Assembly (NCBI RefSeq): GCF_003385235.1
Contig: NZ_PQIA01000008.1
Span: 1-64,000, forward strand
From: Amycolatopsis circi
GTDB taxonomy: Bacteria > Actinomycetota > Actinomycetes > Mycobacteriales > Pseudonocardiaceae
DNA: 64,000 nt
Direction of reading: 5' to 3'
Shown: one piece after another, positions 43,091 to 51,480 of the stretch
How the letters are laid out: each line of letters starts with the position of its first letter
Numbering within the stretch: position 1 is the stretch's first letter
Notes under the pieces: model-generated
Told to the model about the DNA's origin: nothing
The model's input: only the letters and a program-made list of their open reading frames with translations
Databases searched by the model: none
Program-made: the position numbers and the translations under genes

Positions 43091-43547
43091 CGCCGGGGCC
43101 TCCGATCAGAGAGGCGTGCCGGGCGAGCACGATCTTGTCCAAGGCTGCTGTCGGGTGGACGACCAGGATGTTGTCCCGGGTGTCGGCGACCAGGAGCGCT
43201 TGGTCGCCGGTGCGCAGGCGGCAGGGTCGGCGGAGCAGGAGCGGGACGACGACTTTGCGCTTGGGATCTAGAGCGAATACGCCGTGCCGGTCCGGACGGA
43301 ACACCACGGAAGTTCCGATGACGGTGGCCGCGAGGCGGATCGAGGTCCGCCACCGGAGCTGCGCCAGGACCCCGGTCGCGGACAGTCGTCCGGAGGCGTC
43401 GAGACGGGACAACGCGTAAACCAGTTCCGTCTGCCGGGCCGGTGCCGGGGGAGTGGGCAAGGGGAGCTGTTCAGCGTCCGGAGCCAACGACGCGAGAGTG
43501 CCGGCGGGTCCGGCTCCGGGGATGAGCGGCGGCACCACGGCGGTCAT
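43080..43547 (-). CDS. AbrB/SpoVT-type DNA-binding protein
   Basis: 155 aa from ATG 43547 (a GTG nine bases upstream is also possible). The C-terminal half has the swapped-hairpin AbrB pattern: DRHGVFALDPKRKVVVPLLL, then GDQALLVADTRDNILVVHPT, with an additional conserved N-terminal segment (TELVYALSRLDASGRLSATG). It overlaps the integrase start by 11 bases and probably regulates this small operon, perhaps through the palindrome at 43594. Confidence 0.7.
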   Translation of the reverse strand: MTAVVPPLIPGAGPAGTLASLAPDAEQLPLPTPPAPARQTELVYALSRLDASGRLSATGVLAQLRWRTSIRLAATVIGTSVVFRPDRHGVFALDPKRKVVVPLLLRRPCRLRTGDQALLVADTRDNILVVHPTAALDKIVLARHASLIGGPGDDH

Positions 43548-43593
43548 GCGGACCACCGTCCGGAGACCGGGACAAGGCTGGTCGACGAGGAAA

Positions 43594-43622
43594 GCCGACC
43601 ACCCTTGTGTTGGGTGATCGGC
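43594..43622. promoter_or_regulatory. Near-perfect 11-bp inverted repeat upstream of the AbrB gene
   Basis: GCCGACCACCC at 43594-43604 and GGGTGATCGGC at 43612-43622 are inverted with one mismatch and a seven-base spacer, about 45 bases before the AbrB start on the minus strand. Good candidate for an autoregulatory operator. Confidence 0.45.
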
Positions 43623-43819
43623 TGCTGCGAGACTTGGGGAAATCTCACCAGTTTTGGTGTCCGAGGAGCGAGTTGCACACTATCCACCCGTCTGTTGGTG
43701 CCGTAGCGACCACGTTGGCGAACATCCGGCCGGGGGCGCTGCCAAGCACAAGCTGCATACGCCGTGCGATCGTCCATGGACTTCGGAGTGCAAGGTGGCG
43801 TCGGCGCTAATCTGTGCCG

Positions 43820-44953
43820 ATGGTTGACGCACCGAATCCCCGCGCCCGGCTCTACAAGGCTAACGGCGACATCGAAGACGTATCTGAGAACATGCACGGA
43901 GCACAGGCGTATTTCGACGCATGGCAGAACGAAGTGGATACACCTCAATTACAGCAGGTAACCGCTTGGCAGCGGTCCGATGATGACCATCAACCTGGAG
44001 CCGGCAGGTCCGCTTACCGAGTCGTATATAAGACGCTGAAGATAGTGCCCTACCCCTCAGTGGAAATGAAATGGCCCAATTTAAAGGTCAACTTCTACTG
44101 CGGCAGTGTTGAGCGAGGAGGAATTAGGTTTGACGGTACAATAAGTGGGCGTCGCAAAGACCAGGAGATTATCCCTGAGCACGGCCGTATTCTTGATTAT
44201 GGCGGCACGCGCCCGATGTATATTCGATGTCCAAACTTGAACTTTCACGTGGAGGCCTGGGAGGACACCGTCCAGGCTGTCTCGGTTGTAGAGGTGATCT
44301 GGGTATCTGATGTATCATGCGACAAAGGCGAAGCTCTCATTGACGCTGGGCGAACAGCCGTCGGGCCGCTTCTTACGCAGTTGGAGTTCGAGTTCGGCCC
44401 CCGGTTGCTGTCAACTAGAATTGCGGAAGAGGCGGGGGAAGTATTTGATGACTGGCATTGGAACCGTCGTATTTTCACGGGAACAGTCTACGCGGAGAGT
44501 CAAGCATCCCTCCTTCATCAGGATGGAATTGACTTTGTCCGCAGATTTCAGAAAATGCACTCCGAGTATGAAAGACTGAGCATCGAAGAACGTGAACGTC
44601 TCCGGCTGGCGTCGCGTTGGTACTGGATCGCACAGGAGGAATCTGACGCAGCATCTGCTTTCGTACAATGGTGGTTCATAGTCGAAACATTGGAGATGCC
44701 GACATCGACGGACATCAAGCCTGCGGTTGCGCAAATAGCGGCTCTTCTACGTTGCGACGTATCGATCGTGAAAGGGAAGGTGGGCCGCCTATTCGGGATG
44801 CGAAGCAAGGTAGTCCACGGGAAACTCAGAGATGTGCCCGACGAGTGGCGCACGGCAGTCGAGGCGATAGCCAGACTGCTGCTGGCCTATAGGTCAGGTG
44901 CTTCCGCAAAGGAAGAGCTGGCTGCCGCAAGAGCTATATTCGGTATTCAGTAA
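43820..44953 (+). CDS. HEPN-domain protein, ApeA-like (candidate anti-phage RNase)
   Basis: 377 aa from ATG 43820. The N-terminal 200 residues are beta-rich and unassigned. Residues about 225-370 form a helical HEPN domain (FVQWWFIVETLEMP, IKPAVAQIAALLR) with the RNase motif R328-x4-H333 in RSKVVHG. The layout, a beta-rich front and a HEPN end, resembles ApeA-type abortive-infection proteins. Base composition is visibly lower in G+C than the neighbourhood, marking recent acquisition. It converges with the nuclease-STAND gene, and together they look like a defence island. The target is unknown. Confidence 0.6.
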   Translation: MVDAPNPRARLYKANGDIEDVSENMHGAQAYFDAWQNEVDTPQLQQVTAWQRSDDDHQPGAGRSAYRVVYKTLKIVPYPSVEMKWPNLKVNFYCGSVERGGIRFDGTISGRRKDQEIIPEHGRILDYGGTRPMYIRCPNLNFHVEAWEDTVQAVSVVEVIWVSDVSCDKGEALIDAGRTAVGPLLTQLEFEFGPRLLSTRIAEEAGEVFDDWHWNRRIFTGTVYAESQASLLHQDGIDFVRRFQKMHSEYERLSIEERERLRLASRWYWIAQEESDAASAFVQWWFIVETLEMPTSTDIKPAVAQIAALLRCDVSIVKGKVGRLFGMRSKVVHGKLRDVPDEWRTAVEAIARLLLAYRSGASAKEELAAARAIFGIQ

Positions 44954-45009
44954 GCTCATGGTTTGTTAACTGCGCTCATACCCCAATCCGGAGAAGTGTT
45001 GCGGGAACG

Positions 45010-45026
45010 GATAGGTTTGGCCTATC
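45010..45026. terminator. Small hairpin between the convergent defence genes
   Basis: GATAGG at 45010-45015 pairs with CCTATC at 45021-45026 across a five-base loop, in the 81-base gap between the HEPN gene and the convergent ATPase gene. Short and weak. Confidence 0.35.
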
Positions 45027-45034
45027 GATACTTG

Positions 45035-45805
45035 TTATTCGTCAACTTGCGCGGCAGCGATCTCTTCAATTAAGTTCCGTTGATTTTGAAGCTCTGCCGA
45101 ACCCTCGTCGCTAGTGGCATACGATTCAATTCGGGCAAGCTCGGCGCGGGCGTCGTCGACCCTTCCGCACCACGCAAGTACGACCGCATACTGTGCACGA
45201 ACAGGAACAAGTAATTCATTTAACTTGAAGGCGTTCACCACTGACACGATCGACTCGGAACAATTCAACGCCACGTCAAAAAGTTCGGCCTTGGCGAGGA
45301 AATTGTCAACCGCCTCCTGGCCTGCATGTACATAGGACCGCCACGCGCAAGCCATTCTGTAGAATTTCATCGCGTTTGTAAATTCGAATAACGCAATTTT
45401 TTTCCGCTTATTACTGATGTAGCCCAGGAGTAGAAAACAGTCGCCGACATGATGATAGATGACGTGAGGATTGTCGACAGCGGTTACCTTCGAGAGAATT
45501 TCATCAGGGTTTACGCCAAAAGTATCCTTTGCAGTGATTCCTAGACGGCAATAATACTTGTCGATTAAATCTTCAACAAGCGGTTTGGCAATGTCATAAT
45601 TTGCTAAGTTAAACTGTGCTACAGAATAGTTATACTGTAGCACGCTTCGCGCTTCATTCGATGCGCTTCCTAGGTATTGCTGCCCTGCTTCGTAAGCGCC
45701 TTCTACGCCCCGCTCATCACCAGTTGTCGCTGCTGAGATCATTTGTTTATTGAGTAGGGACACTAAAAGCGTTGTGTTCGATGCTTGACCCGCTAGCCTC
45801 GGCAA
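45035..45805 (-). CDS. C-terminal TPR-like part of the STAND protein, in a shifted frame
   Basis: An open frame of about 256 codons that overlaps the end of the nuclease-STAND frame by 59 bases in another phase. The content is helical-repeat-like: GVEGAYEAGQQYLGSASNEA, RSVLQYNYSVAQFNLANYDI, FTNAMKFYRMACAWRSYVHA, VRAQYAVVLAWCGRVDDARA. Its only start near the overlap is a TTG without a ribosome site; an ATG at about 45742 exists. The simplest reading is that this is the sensor end of one long protein, separated by a one-base shift near 45770, or made by frameshifting or as a coupled second subunit. Confidence 0.55.
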   Translation of the reverse strand: MPRLAGQASNTTLLVSLLNKQMISAATTGDERGVEGAYEAGQQYLGSASNEARSVLQYNYSVAQFNLANYDIAKPLVEDLIDKYYCRLGITAKDTFGVNPDEILSKVTAVDNPHVIYHHVGDCFLLLGYISNKRKKIALFEFTNAMKFYRMACAWRSYVHAGQEAVDNFLAKAELFDVALNCSESIVSVVNAFKLNELLVPVRAQYAVVLAWCGRVDDARAELARIESYATSDEGSAELQNQRNLIEEIAAAQVDE

Positions 45806-47741
45806 TCTCGGACATGCGATGGACTAGAGGTGGGATAGCATCGTAGCGTCCATCGCGGTGAAGCCACTTGACCATGGCGTCGAAGGCCCAAAATCTCACC
45901 TCGGGTGTCAGGTCATCCTGTTCCGCGGCAGCTTCAATTGCGGACCATACGCCACGCTGGTCACCTGCTTCGTGGAAAAATTCTTGAACCGCGATATTAA
46001 TAAGGTTCTCGATTCGGCCTGTCTGCGACAGCAGCTTTATCCATAGGCTGAATCGGCCTGCATTGCCACGGCTTGGTAGGGATTTCTCTATAATATCTGC
46101 CAACTTCACCCGGGCATCTTGAAGTTTTCTTGATGAATCGGCCGACTGCGAGTCAACGGCAACTATTCGATACGCATCATGAAGTTTTACCGAGCCGTCA
46201 ATCGATGCACTAGCGAGGCCCCTGGAAGTAAGATCACGAATTGCTGAAGCAGTCAAGTCGGCTGACTGGGATTCAATGGCGGTTAGTTCATGAATCTCAT
46301 CGGCAAAAAGCGGAACGCTTGCAAGCGAGAGCAATGCCGCCACAGTTTTAGAGGCAGGACTTAATTTTTCGAACACTTCACTCAGTATTACCTCTTGGGC
46401 AGACTTGGTGATGTTTCTACGGGATTCTATTGCACTAATAAACTCGTCGACATCACCATGGTACGCCTCAGCCGTCAGCTGGGCGCCATTAAGTACGTAA
46501 AGAGGCGCTCCGCCCGTGATCTCGATAACCCGGGCAGCATGTCCAGCGTTGATGGCACAACCAGCCCTTGCGAACGCTGCAGCGATGGAGTCCAGTGACC
46601 AGCCCCGAAACATCTCGGCCTTGATGTTCAGGCGGACCTCGAGTTCTGACATGCCTGTCCATGGCTGCGCAAGCAGTATAAAATTGACACCGCTCAATGC
46701 TTCGATGATTGACCTAACGGTGCCTGTTTGTAGCTGATGCGTGTCGTCAAGTACAATGGTTATGTCACGGCGGCTCCGTGCGACTTGTTTGTCGATAAAC
46801 TTCAGTAATTCTATTCCTGTTGCTGTCGACGCCAATCCGATACCGCGAAATTCTAATTCAAATTCAAACCGAGCCGCAAGTTCGCGAGCCAATGTAGACG
46901 ATACTGCCGACTCTGGCATTTCCCCCACTGACAAGTATGTGCTCTCCCTCGTGCTTAGACGCGCGATCTGAGACGCCCAGGATGTCTTTCCTGATCCAGA
47001 CGGCCCGACGAGTAGTCGGATACGCTCAAGTGTAGCCATTTCAGGCTCGCCCCGCTGTGGCATATAAATCTTCGGTGCGGATGGAAAATCCTGTAGCTGA
47101 ACAACTAGTTGTTCGAGGTATCCCTTTACGTCATCAAGGTTGGCGCGATGATTATTGTGTCCAGCGGAAAACCGCTGCGCTAATCCAGCCAACTTTAAGA
47201 CTAAGGTTGCGGGCGACAAGCTTCGGAATGGAATATTATTCGCTAGCTTTACGCATGACGAATAAGCTGTATCTAGATCAGCGGAGACAGGTGGCAGACT
47301 GAGGTGTGCGCCGTCGTCGTAAACTCCTGGCCATAAGATTGCTACATCGCTCGGCCACGATTCCGTAGCCAGCATACGATGCAGTTCCGGCCCAGGCTTG
47401 ACATTGCTAATAATCGCAAATTCTGCATTCCTTTTACGATTACCGAGAGTGTGCTCGTTGCGTATTTGAGCGAAGCGGTCTAGCGTCGAGGATATATCGC
47501 TTAGAACTAGCGAATTCTGACGCGTCTTGATTTGCAAGTATATATGCGTATCGGCTCTTAATAGTTCAACATCTTCGTCGTGTTCGAAAATTACCGAAAT
47601 CGTACCTGTTGCGTTCATGGTCAGCAGGCAGGCAACACCGTAGAGATTTTGGTAGGTGAAGCCTCTATGGGTAGCTTCGATACGTACGAGCTGTTCTGAG
47701 TCGAGAACGGGGTCTAGAGGCTCCATGGTTACAGTGTGCAT
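45747..47741 (-). CDS. DUF4297/Cap4-like nuclease fused to STAND ATPase (Avs-like)
   Basis: About 664 aa from ATG 47741 (an ATG at 47726 is an alternative; neither has a clear ribosome site). The N-terminus has the PD-(D/E)xK pattern of DUF4297/Cap4 nucleases: GFTYQNLYGVACLL, FEHDEDVEL with D57, HIYLQIKTR with Q70 and K72, then SSTLDRF. A STAND-type ATPase follows: Walker A GPSGSGKTS at 246-254, Walker B ITIVLDDTH at 328-336, and TGGAPLYV as the GxP motif. Avs/AVAST antiviral proteins share this nuclease-STAND-TPR order, and the TPR part is in the shifted downstream frame. Low G+C and the HEPN neighbour support a defence role (inference). Confidence 0.65.
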   Translation of the reverse strand: MHTVTMEPLDPVLDSEQLVRIEATHRGFTYQNLYGVACLLTMNATGTISVIFEHDEDVELLRADTHIYLQIKTRQNSLVLSDISSTLDRFAQIRNEHTLGNRKRNAEFAIISNVKPGPELHRMLATESWPSDVAILWPGVYDDGAHLSLPPVSADLDTAYSSCVKLANNIPFRSLSPATLVLKLAGLAQRFSAGHNNHRANLDDVKGYLEQLVVQLQDFPSAPKIYMPQRGEPEMATLERIRLLVGPSGSGKTSWASQIARLSTRESTYLSVGEMPESAVSSTLARELAARFEFELEFRGIGLASTATGIELLKFIDKQVARSRRDITIVLDDTHQLQTGTVRSIIEALSGVNFILLAQPWTGMSELEVRLNIKAEMFRGWSLDSIAAAFARAGCAINAGHAARVIEITGGAPLYVLNGAQLTAEAYHGDVDEFISAIESRRNITKSAQEVILSEVFEKLSPASKTVAALLSLASVPLFADEIHELTAIESQSADLTASAIRDLTSRGLASASIDGSVKLHDAYRIVAVDSQSADSSRKLQDARVKLADIIEKSLPSRGNAGRFSLWIKLLSQTGRIENLINIAVQEFFHEAGDQRGVWSAIEAAAEQDDLTPEVRFWAFDAMVKWLHRDGRYDAIPPLVHRMSEIAEASGSSIEHNAFSVPTQ

Positions 47742-47774
47742 ACTTTGCGTGTCCGGGGGAACGAATGCAGCCAA

Positions 47775-48292
47775 CTCGTGTCCAGGCTGAACGTGTTCGA
47801 GCGGTGGCTGTATGTAGTGGTCGCTGCTTTTGATCTAAGCGTCGGACGTAAGCTCCGCTGATCGACCTGTAGTGATGGTGCCGCTGGGTGCTCGTGAAGG
47901 TTCGCAGAAGTCCACCTGCTCGGGGCTGTGAGTCGGCTTTGGCTGTGTTGTCATGTGAGTCGTTCTAGATGTTCGCGCGATCTTGGTGCCGCGGAGTCAG
48001 CTACTCGATAGCGTGACCCGCTGTGAAGGCGCTTTCGGAGAGTCGTCAACGGATCCTGTGGGCGGCAGCACTGCATGCCGCCTCCCGACAAGGTTCGTGG
48101 AACCCGCCGCCGCGCCACCTGGGTCACCCGTTCGCGCGCGCCCGGACGGCATCCCAATCCCAGCACGACCGTCCTGTGGGGAGATTAAGGGCATCCGCCG
48201 GAACAACCCGGGGAGATGCGCAGGGCAATCGCCGAGCCGTCGACCCGGACGGTGACATGGAGTAGTCGGCCGATGCTGAGGATGCGCCGTCG
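47775..48292. other. Non-coding stretch between the defence genes and the HTH gene
   Basis: About 520 bases. G+C returns to the high chromosomal level from about 47.9 kb. Short frames here have no recognisable features. The first bases must contain the promoter of the STAND gene. I see no tRNA remnant or long repeat. Confidence 0.4.
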
Positions 48293-49042
48293 CTAAGACG
48301 CAAGAGCTGAACCGGGCGTCGGCGGGAAGCCGGGCATTCTTCCGTGGCTTGCCGCGATTTGCCGGACTAACTTGATATCTGCATCAAACGGACTGCCGGT
48401 CTCACGCGGATCGACCGTAAAGATGCCAAGGCCTCGTTGTCCGCAGTAGACAACCGATTCTCCGCTGTTCATGGAGTATCGGTCGAACGCCGTCGTGAGG
48501 CCAGCCTGCCAGGCCAGATCAGCAGGGACAATGTGAAGTGCGAGAGATCGTGACCCCGCGGCAGTGCGGGCAAAGGATCGTAGGGTTTGGCTTGGGCCCC
48601 CAACCCCCTCGCGGAGAGCCTGATCGGTTACGAACGCCTCCAGGGGGGCAGACTGGGTGTCCGGGCGAGGGCGCAGGATCCGAAGCACCTCCGGGATGCC
48701 GAACGGATCCCATGTGACGATCGACTGCGCGGACTCATCGTGCGCGGCGAGCGCCATGGTCCGAGCCGGAGACCCCAGTGTGCCGCGGACGACCCAGCAT
48801 TGTTCTGCTGTGCCGTTGGCAATGCAGAGAATGTCGCGCCTTACCTGGCCGACGGCACCGATTGCGCCGAGGATGCCGGCGACGTCGGTGAGGCTCGGCG
48901 TGCGGCGCGCTTGTTCCCAGCTGGACAGCATCGCGGGCGCAACGCCGATTCGGCGTGCCAGCTCGCGGAGTCCGAAGTTGGCTTCGATGCGTGCGTTTCG
49001 GAGGCTGACTCCGAGGATGCGCGTTCGAGGAGTCGGGGGCAT
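48293..49042 (-). CDS. XRE-family regulator with DUF5753 domain
   Basis: 249 aa. The HTH spans about residues 10-70 (VSLRNARIEANFGLRELARR, IGVAPAMLSSWEQARRTPSL). A DUF5753 domain follows (LEAFVTDQALREGVGGPSQT, LRSFARTAAGSRSLALHIVP). In many actinobacteria such regulators pair with a DUF397 gene; none is seen here. It is followed upstream by a small CxxC protein on the same strand. Confidence 0.75.
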   Translation of the reverse strand: MPPTPRTRILGVSLRNARIEANFGLRELARRIGVAPAMLSSWEQARRTPSLTDVAGILGAIGAVGQVRRDILCIANGTAEQCWVVRGTLGSPARTMALAAHDESAQSIVTWDPFGIPEVLRILRPRPDTQSAPLEAFVTDQALREGVGGPSQTLRSFARTAAGSRSLALHIVPADLAWQAGLTTAFDRYSMNSGESVVYCGQRGLGIFTVDPRETGSPFDADIKLVRQIAASHGRMPGFPPTPGSALAS

Positions 49043-49064
49043 CGGCAGTTGGCTCTATCTCGTG

Positions 49065-49325
49065 CTACCGCGACAGCGCGGGATGATTCGACGGGATGGG
49101 GAAGCCGTTGGCGCGGCGGTACTGGTAGTCGCAGTGGACGCACGTGACGAGGACGCAGTTGGGGTCGCGGCTGTCGCGTGACTTGAAACCGGCCGGCGCG
49201 GTGAGACCACACATCATGGTCACGTCTTCGCCTGGATCCGGGACTGAGTCGAGGAGGGCGCGGTGCCACACGCCATCCACGACTGGGCGGACGTGATCGA
49301 GATCGATGAAGATCAGCGCTCGCAT
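49065..49325 (-). CDS. Small putative zinc-binding protein
   Basis: 86 aa. The N-terminal half is MRALIFIDLDHVRPVVDGVW; the C-terminal half has Cys residues in MMCGLTAP, NCVLVTCVHCDYQYRRANG, enough for a CxxC-type metal site. No family recognised. It lies 22 bases before the DUF5753 regulator on the same strand and is probably co-transcribed with it. Confidence 0.55.
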   Translation of the reverse strand: MRALIFIDLDHVRPVVDGVWHRALLDSVPDPGEDVTMMCGLTAPAGFKSRDSRDPNCVLVTCVHCDYQYRRANGFPIPSNHPALSR

Positions 49326-49578
49326 GAGGATCCCCGTACCGGTGGTTGGTGCGTCTCGGAGCTGTCACAGAGTGCCGGGCGGCCGCGGAGTGGCGTGACG
49401 CGACGAAAGCGGCTTTAAGCTGGGCGAATCACGGTGTGACGGCTGTGACGTGTCCCAGGCCGATGCTCACTAGAGCGCCTGAGACGCCCAGTTCGAGCCG
49501 GAGTCGACTGCTGCGGCTGGTGTCACACAGCCTTTCCGTCCCAACTGGCATCCGACCTCCTCGACCGTCTGCGATCTG

Positions 49579-49592
49579 TTGAAATCATTCAA
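49579..49592. promoter_or_regulatory. TTGAAATCATTCAA palindrome upstream of the HTH-Nudix gene
   Basis: TTGAA-ATCA-TTCAA is a perfect 5-bp inverted repeat in the 388-base intergenic region before 49714. Its TGAAATCA core recurs twice in front of the excisionase operon at 53652 and 53672. The rest of 49326-49713 holds the promoters of both divergent genes and nothing else that I recognise. Confidence 0.45.
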
Positions 49593-49713
49593 TGCGTTCG
49601 GCTGGTGCGAGACCACGGCGCTCGTGTGGCAAGGCTGTGGCACTTGTGCGGATAACCTGCGTCTGCATTTGCTATCGTCCAACTTGGCTGGCCGGAAGGG
49701 GTGAGGTGCGGCG

Positions 49714-51141
49714 ATGGCGGAGCGGCGAGAAGCGCTGATTTTGGCTCGCGAAGACGCTGGTCACACGCAGGAGACGCTCGCCGCGGTGCTCGGCGTCGAC
49801 CGGACGACCGTCGCGCGCTGGGAATCCGGTGGGCATCGCCCGTTGCCGCATCAGTGGCCGGAGCTGGGAAGAGTGCTCGGGCGACCGGTGGCGGACGTGC
49901 GGGCATTCTTCGGGCAAGGCTCGCCCGAAGCGGGAGGCCCTGCGCTTACGTCCGCGTTCGAATGGTTGGACAAGTCGGCGGGCTGGGCTGCGGGGACAGC
50001 TCGGCATGCTGTGCGACCGAAGTCGGGCCGTGAGCGTCGGATCGGTCGCCGAGCTGAGGAGGCGGAGGCACTTCGACAGTTCTACGGCGCTCCCGAGGGC
50101 GAACACTGCTACTTCGGTGCGGAGGTCGGCGGCGAACTGGTCACCACGAGCGTGGTGACCAGACCCGACTGGACCGATCTCCGCTGTTCGCTGGACGCCC
50201 AGCGGGATGTGCTCGTGCTAGATGCACGAGTTGCCGTGGCGCAACGAGTGAGGACAACGGACGCCGCGTTGGCTCGGCTGGCAGAAGCAGCGACGGCGGA
50301 CGTCCGGATTGCCGCTCGGCCGCTGTACCGGCTGCTTGACGTTGACGTTTGCGCTGATCATGTCGGCGGCACAGTCGGCACCGCCTCGTTTGTCGAGTAC
50401 GCGTTGGGTCCGGACCTGCTCGAACGGGAGTTAGCGGCTGGCGAGACCCAGTTGCGGAGCGAGCTGTTGCCAGACCTTGCTGGTGTTCTCGACGTGCGCA
50501 GTCGTCTTTGTGCCGGTGGCGTCCTAGCCCTGACGGCTATCGCCCGACCAGCGGATCCCGTGCGCGGTGAAGCTGACTATCTCTTGCTGGTCCAGGAACG
50601 ATCCGGCCAAGTGGTCAACGGCTCGGGGCGGCTCGCCGTCATTCCGAAGGGGTTCCACGGCCCGCTCGCGGACCAACGCGGAGACGCGCGGATCAGTGCA
50701 ACGCTAAGGCGTGAGCTGGAGGAAGAGCTGTTCGGCCGGGACGACGTCGACACCACGACGGAGGTGCAGCGCGCGGCTGACCCGATGCACCCGACGCGGC
50801 TCTCGGAACCGATGCGGTGGTTGACGGCGGAGCCGGGTCGGATGCGGACGGAGTGCACCGGGTTCGGGTTCAACCTGGTCAGCGGCAACTACGAGTTCGC
50901 GGCGCTCGTCGTGATCGAGGACGAGGAGTTCTGGCCGCGGTTCGGTGGTGTGGTCGAGGCAAACTGGGAAGTCTCCGGCCTGAGGCAGTACTCGTCGCTC
51001 GACCGTGAGCTGGTCGGCGAGCTGATCACCGACGAGAAGTGGACGAACGAGGGCCTGTTCGCCTTCTTGCTCGGCCTGCGCCGGTTGTCGGAGATCGGCG
51101 GTGCGCGGGTGTCGTTGCCGCCGATCGACCTACGTTGCTGA
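49714..51141 (+). CDS. HTH protein with Nudix-like effector domain
   Basis: 475 aa. An XRE-type HTH occupies residues 5-55 (LILAREDAGHTQETLAAVLG, VDRTTVARWESGGHRPLPHQ). A long middle region follows (EWLDKSAGWAAGTARHAV, RSRLCAGGVLALTAIARPAD). Near residues 305-345 there is a Nudix-box-like stretch, IPKGFHGPLAD, then ATLRRELEEELFG, close to the RE-x-x-EE-x-G rule. The rest (FGFNLVSGNYEFAALVVIED) fits a Nudix fold. It is a paralog of the protein at 51477, facing it. Ligand and targets unknown. Confidence 0.65.
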   Translation: MAERREALILAREDAGHTQETLAAVLGVDRTTVARWESGGHRPLPHQWPELGRVLGRPVADVRAFFGQGSPEAGGPALTSAFEWLDKSAGWAAGTARHAVRPKSGRERRIGRRAEEAEALRQFYGAPEGEHCYFGAEVGGELVTTSVVTRPDWTDLRCSLDAQRDVLVLDARVAVAQRVRTTDAALARLAEAATADVRIAARPLYRLLDVDVCADHVGGTVGTASFVEYALGPDLLERELAAGETQLRSELLPDLAGVLDVRSRLCAGGVLALTAIARPADPVRGEADYLLLVQERSGQVVNGSGRLAVIPKGFHGPLADQRGDARISATLRRELEEELFGRDDVDTTTEVQRAADPMHPTRLSEPMRWLTAEPGRMRTECTGFGFNLVSGNYEFAALVVIEDEEFWPRFGGVVEANWEVSGLRQYSSLDRELVGELITDEKWTNEGLFAFLLGLRRLSEIGGARVSLPPIDLRC

Positions 51142-51480
51142 CGGCCACCGGACGGTGAGCACGACAGAGTCGGCTAGCGCTTCCCAAGAGTGGTCGATTC
51201 CTGGACCCCACATGACGTAATCACCTTGGCGTGACATGGTTTTCGCGCCGCCGGTGACGTCGATGCGGAACTCGCCGGAGATGAGCATGACGAGCGTGGT
51301 GCGCTGATCATCGGCCGTCCACTCGGGACGCTTGTCTCCCGCGGGATGGTTGGCCCACTTGACTTCCACGTCGTTTGTCGCTCGAACTCCGTGCGAGGGG
51401 TCGAGGAAGTGGCCGACCAGCCAGCCGCGGTTGTCTGCAGCGTCTTCGTTGGCGTTGCCGCTGGTCCAGCCCTCGGTCAC
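51130..51480 (-). CDS. Cupin-like small protein
   Basis: 116 aa from GTG 51480, which overlaps the stop of the HTH-Nudix gene (GTGA). WLVGHFLDPSHGVRATNDVE, TTLVMLISGEFRIDV and GDYVMWGPGIDHSWEALADS show a single cupin barrel with a possible His ligand. Strict coupling to the regulator suggests it is its partner. Its 3' end overlaps the end of the convergent gene at 51141 by 12 bases. Confidence 0.65.
   Translation of the reverse strand: MTEGWTSGNANEDAADNRGWLVGHFLDPSHGVRATNDVEVKWANHPAGDKRPEWTADDQRTTLVMLISGEFRIDVTGGAKTMSRQGDYVMWGPGIDHSWEALADSVVLTVRWPSAT

Noticed and set aside
45035-45805. An independent TPR gene
   Set aside because: Not fully excluded, but there is no ribosome site or ATG at its apparent start and its sequence continues the upstream STAND protein, so it is treated as a split C-terminus.
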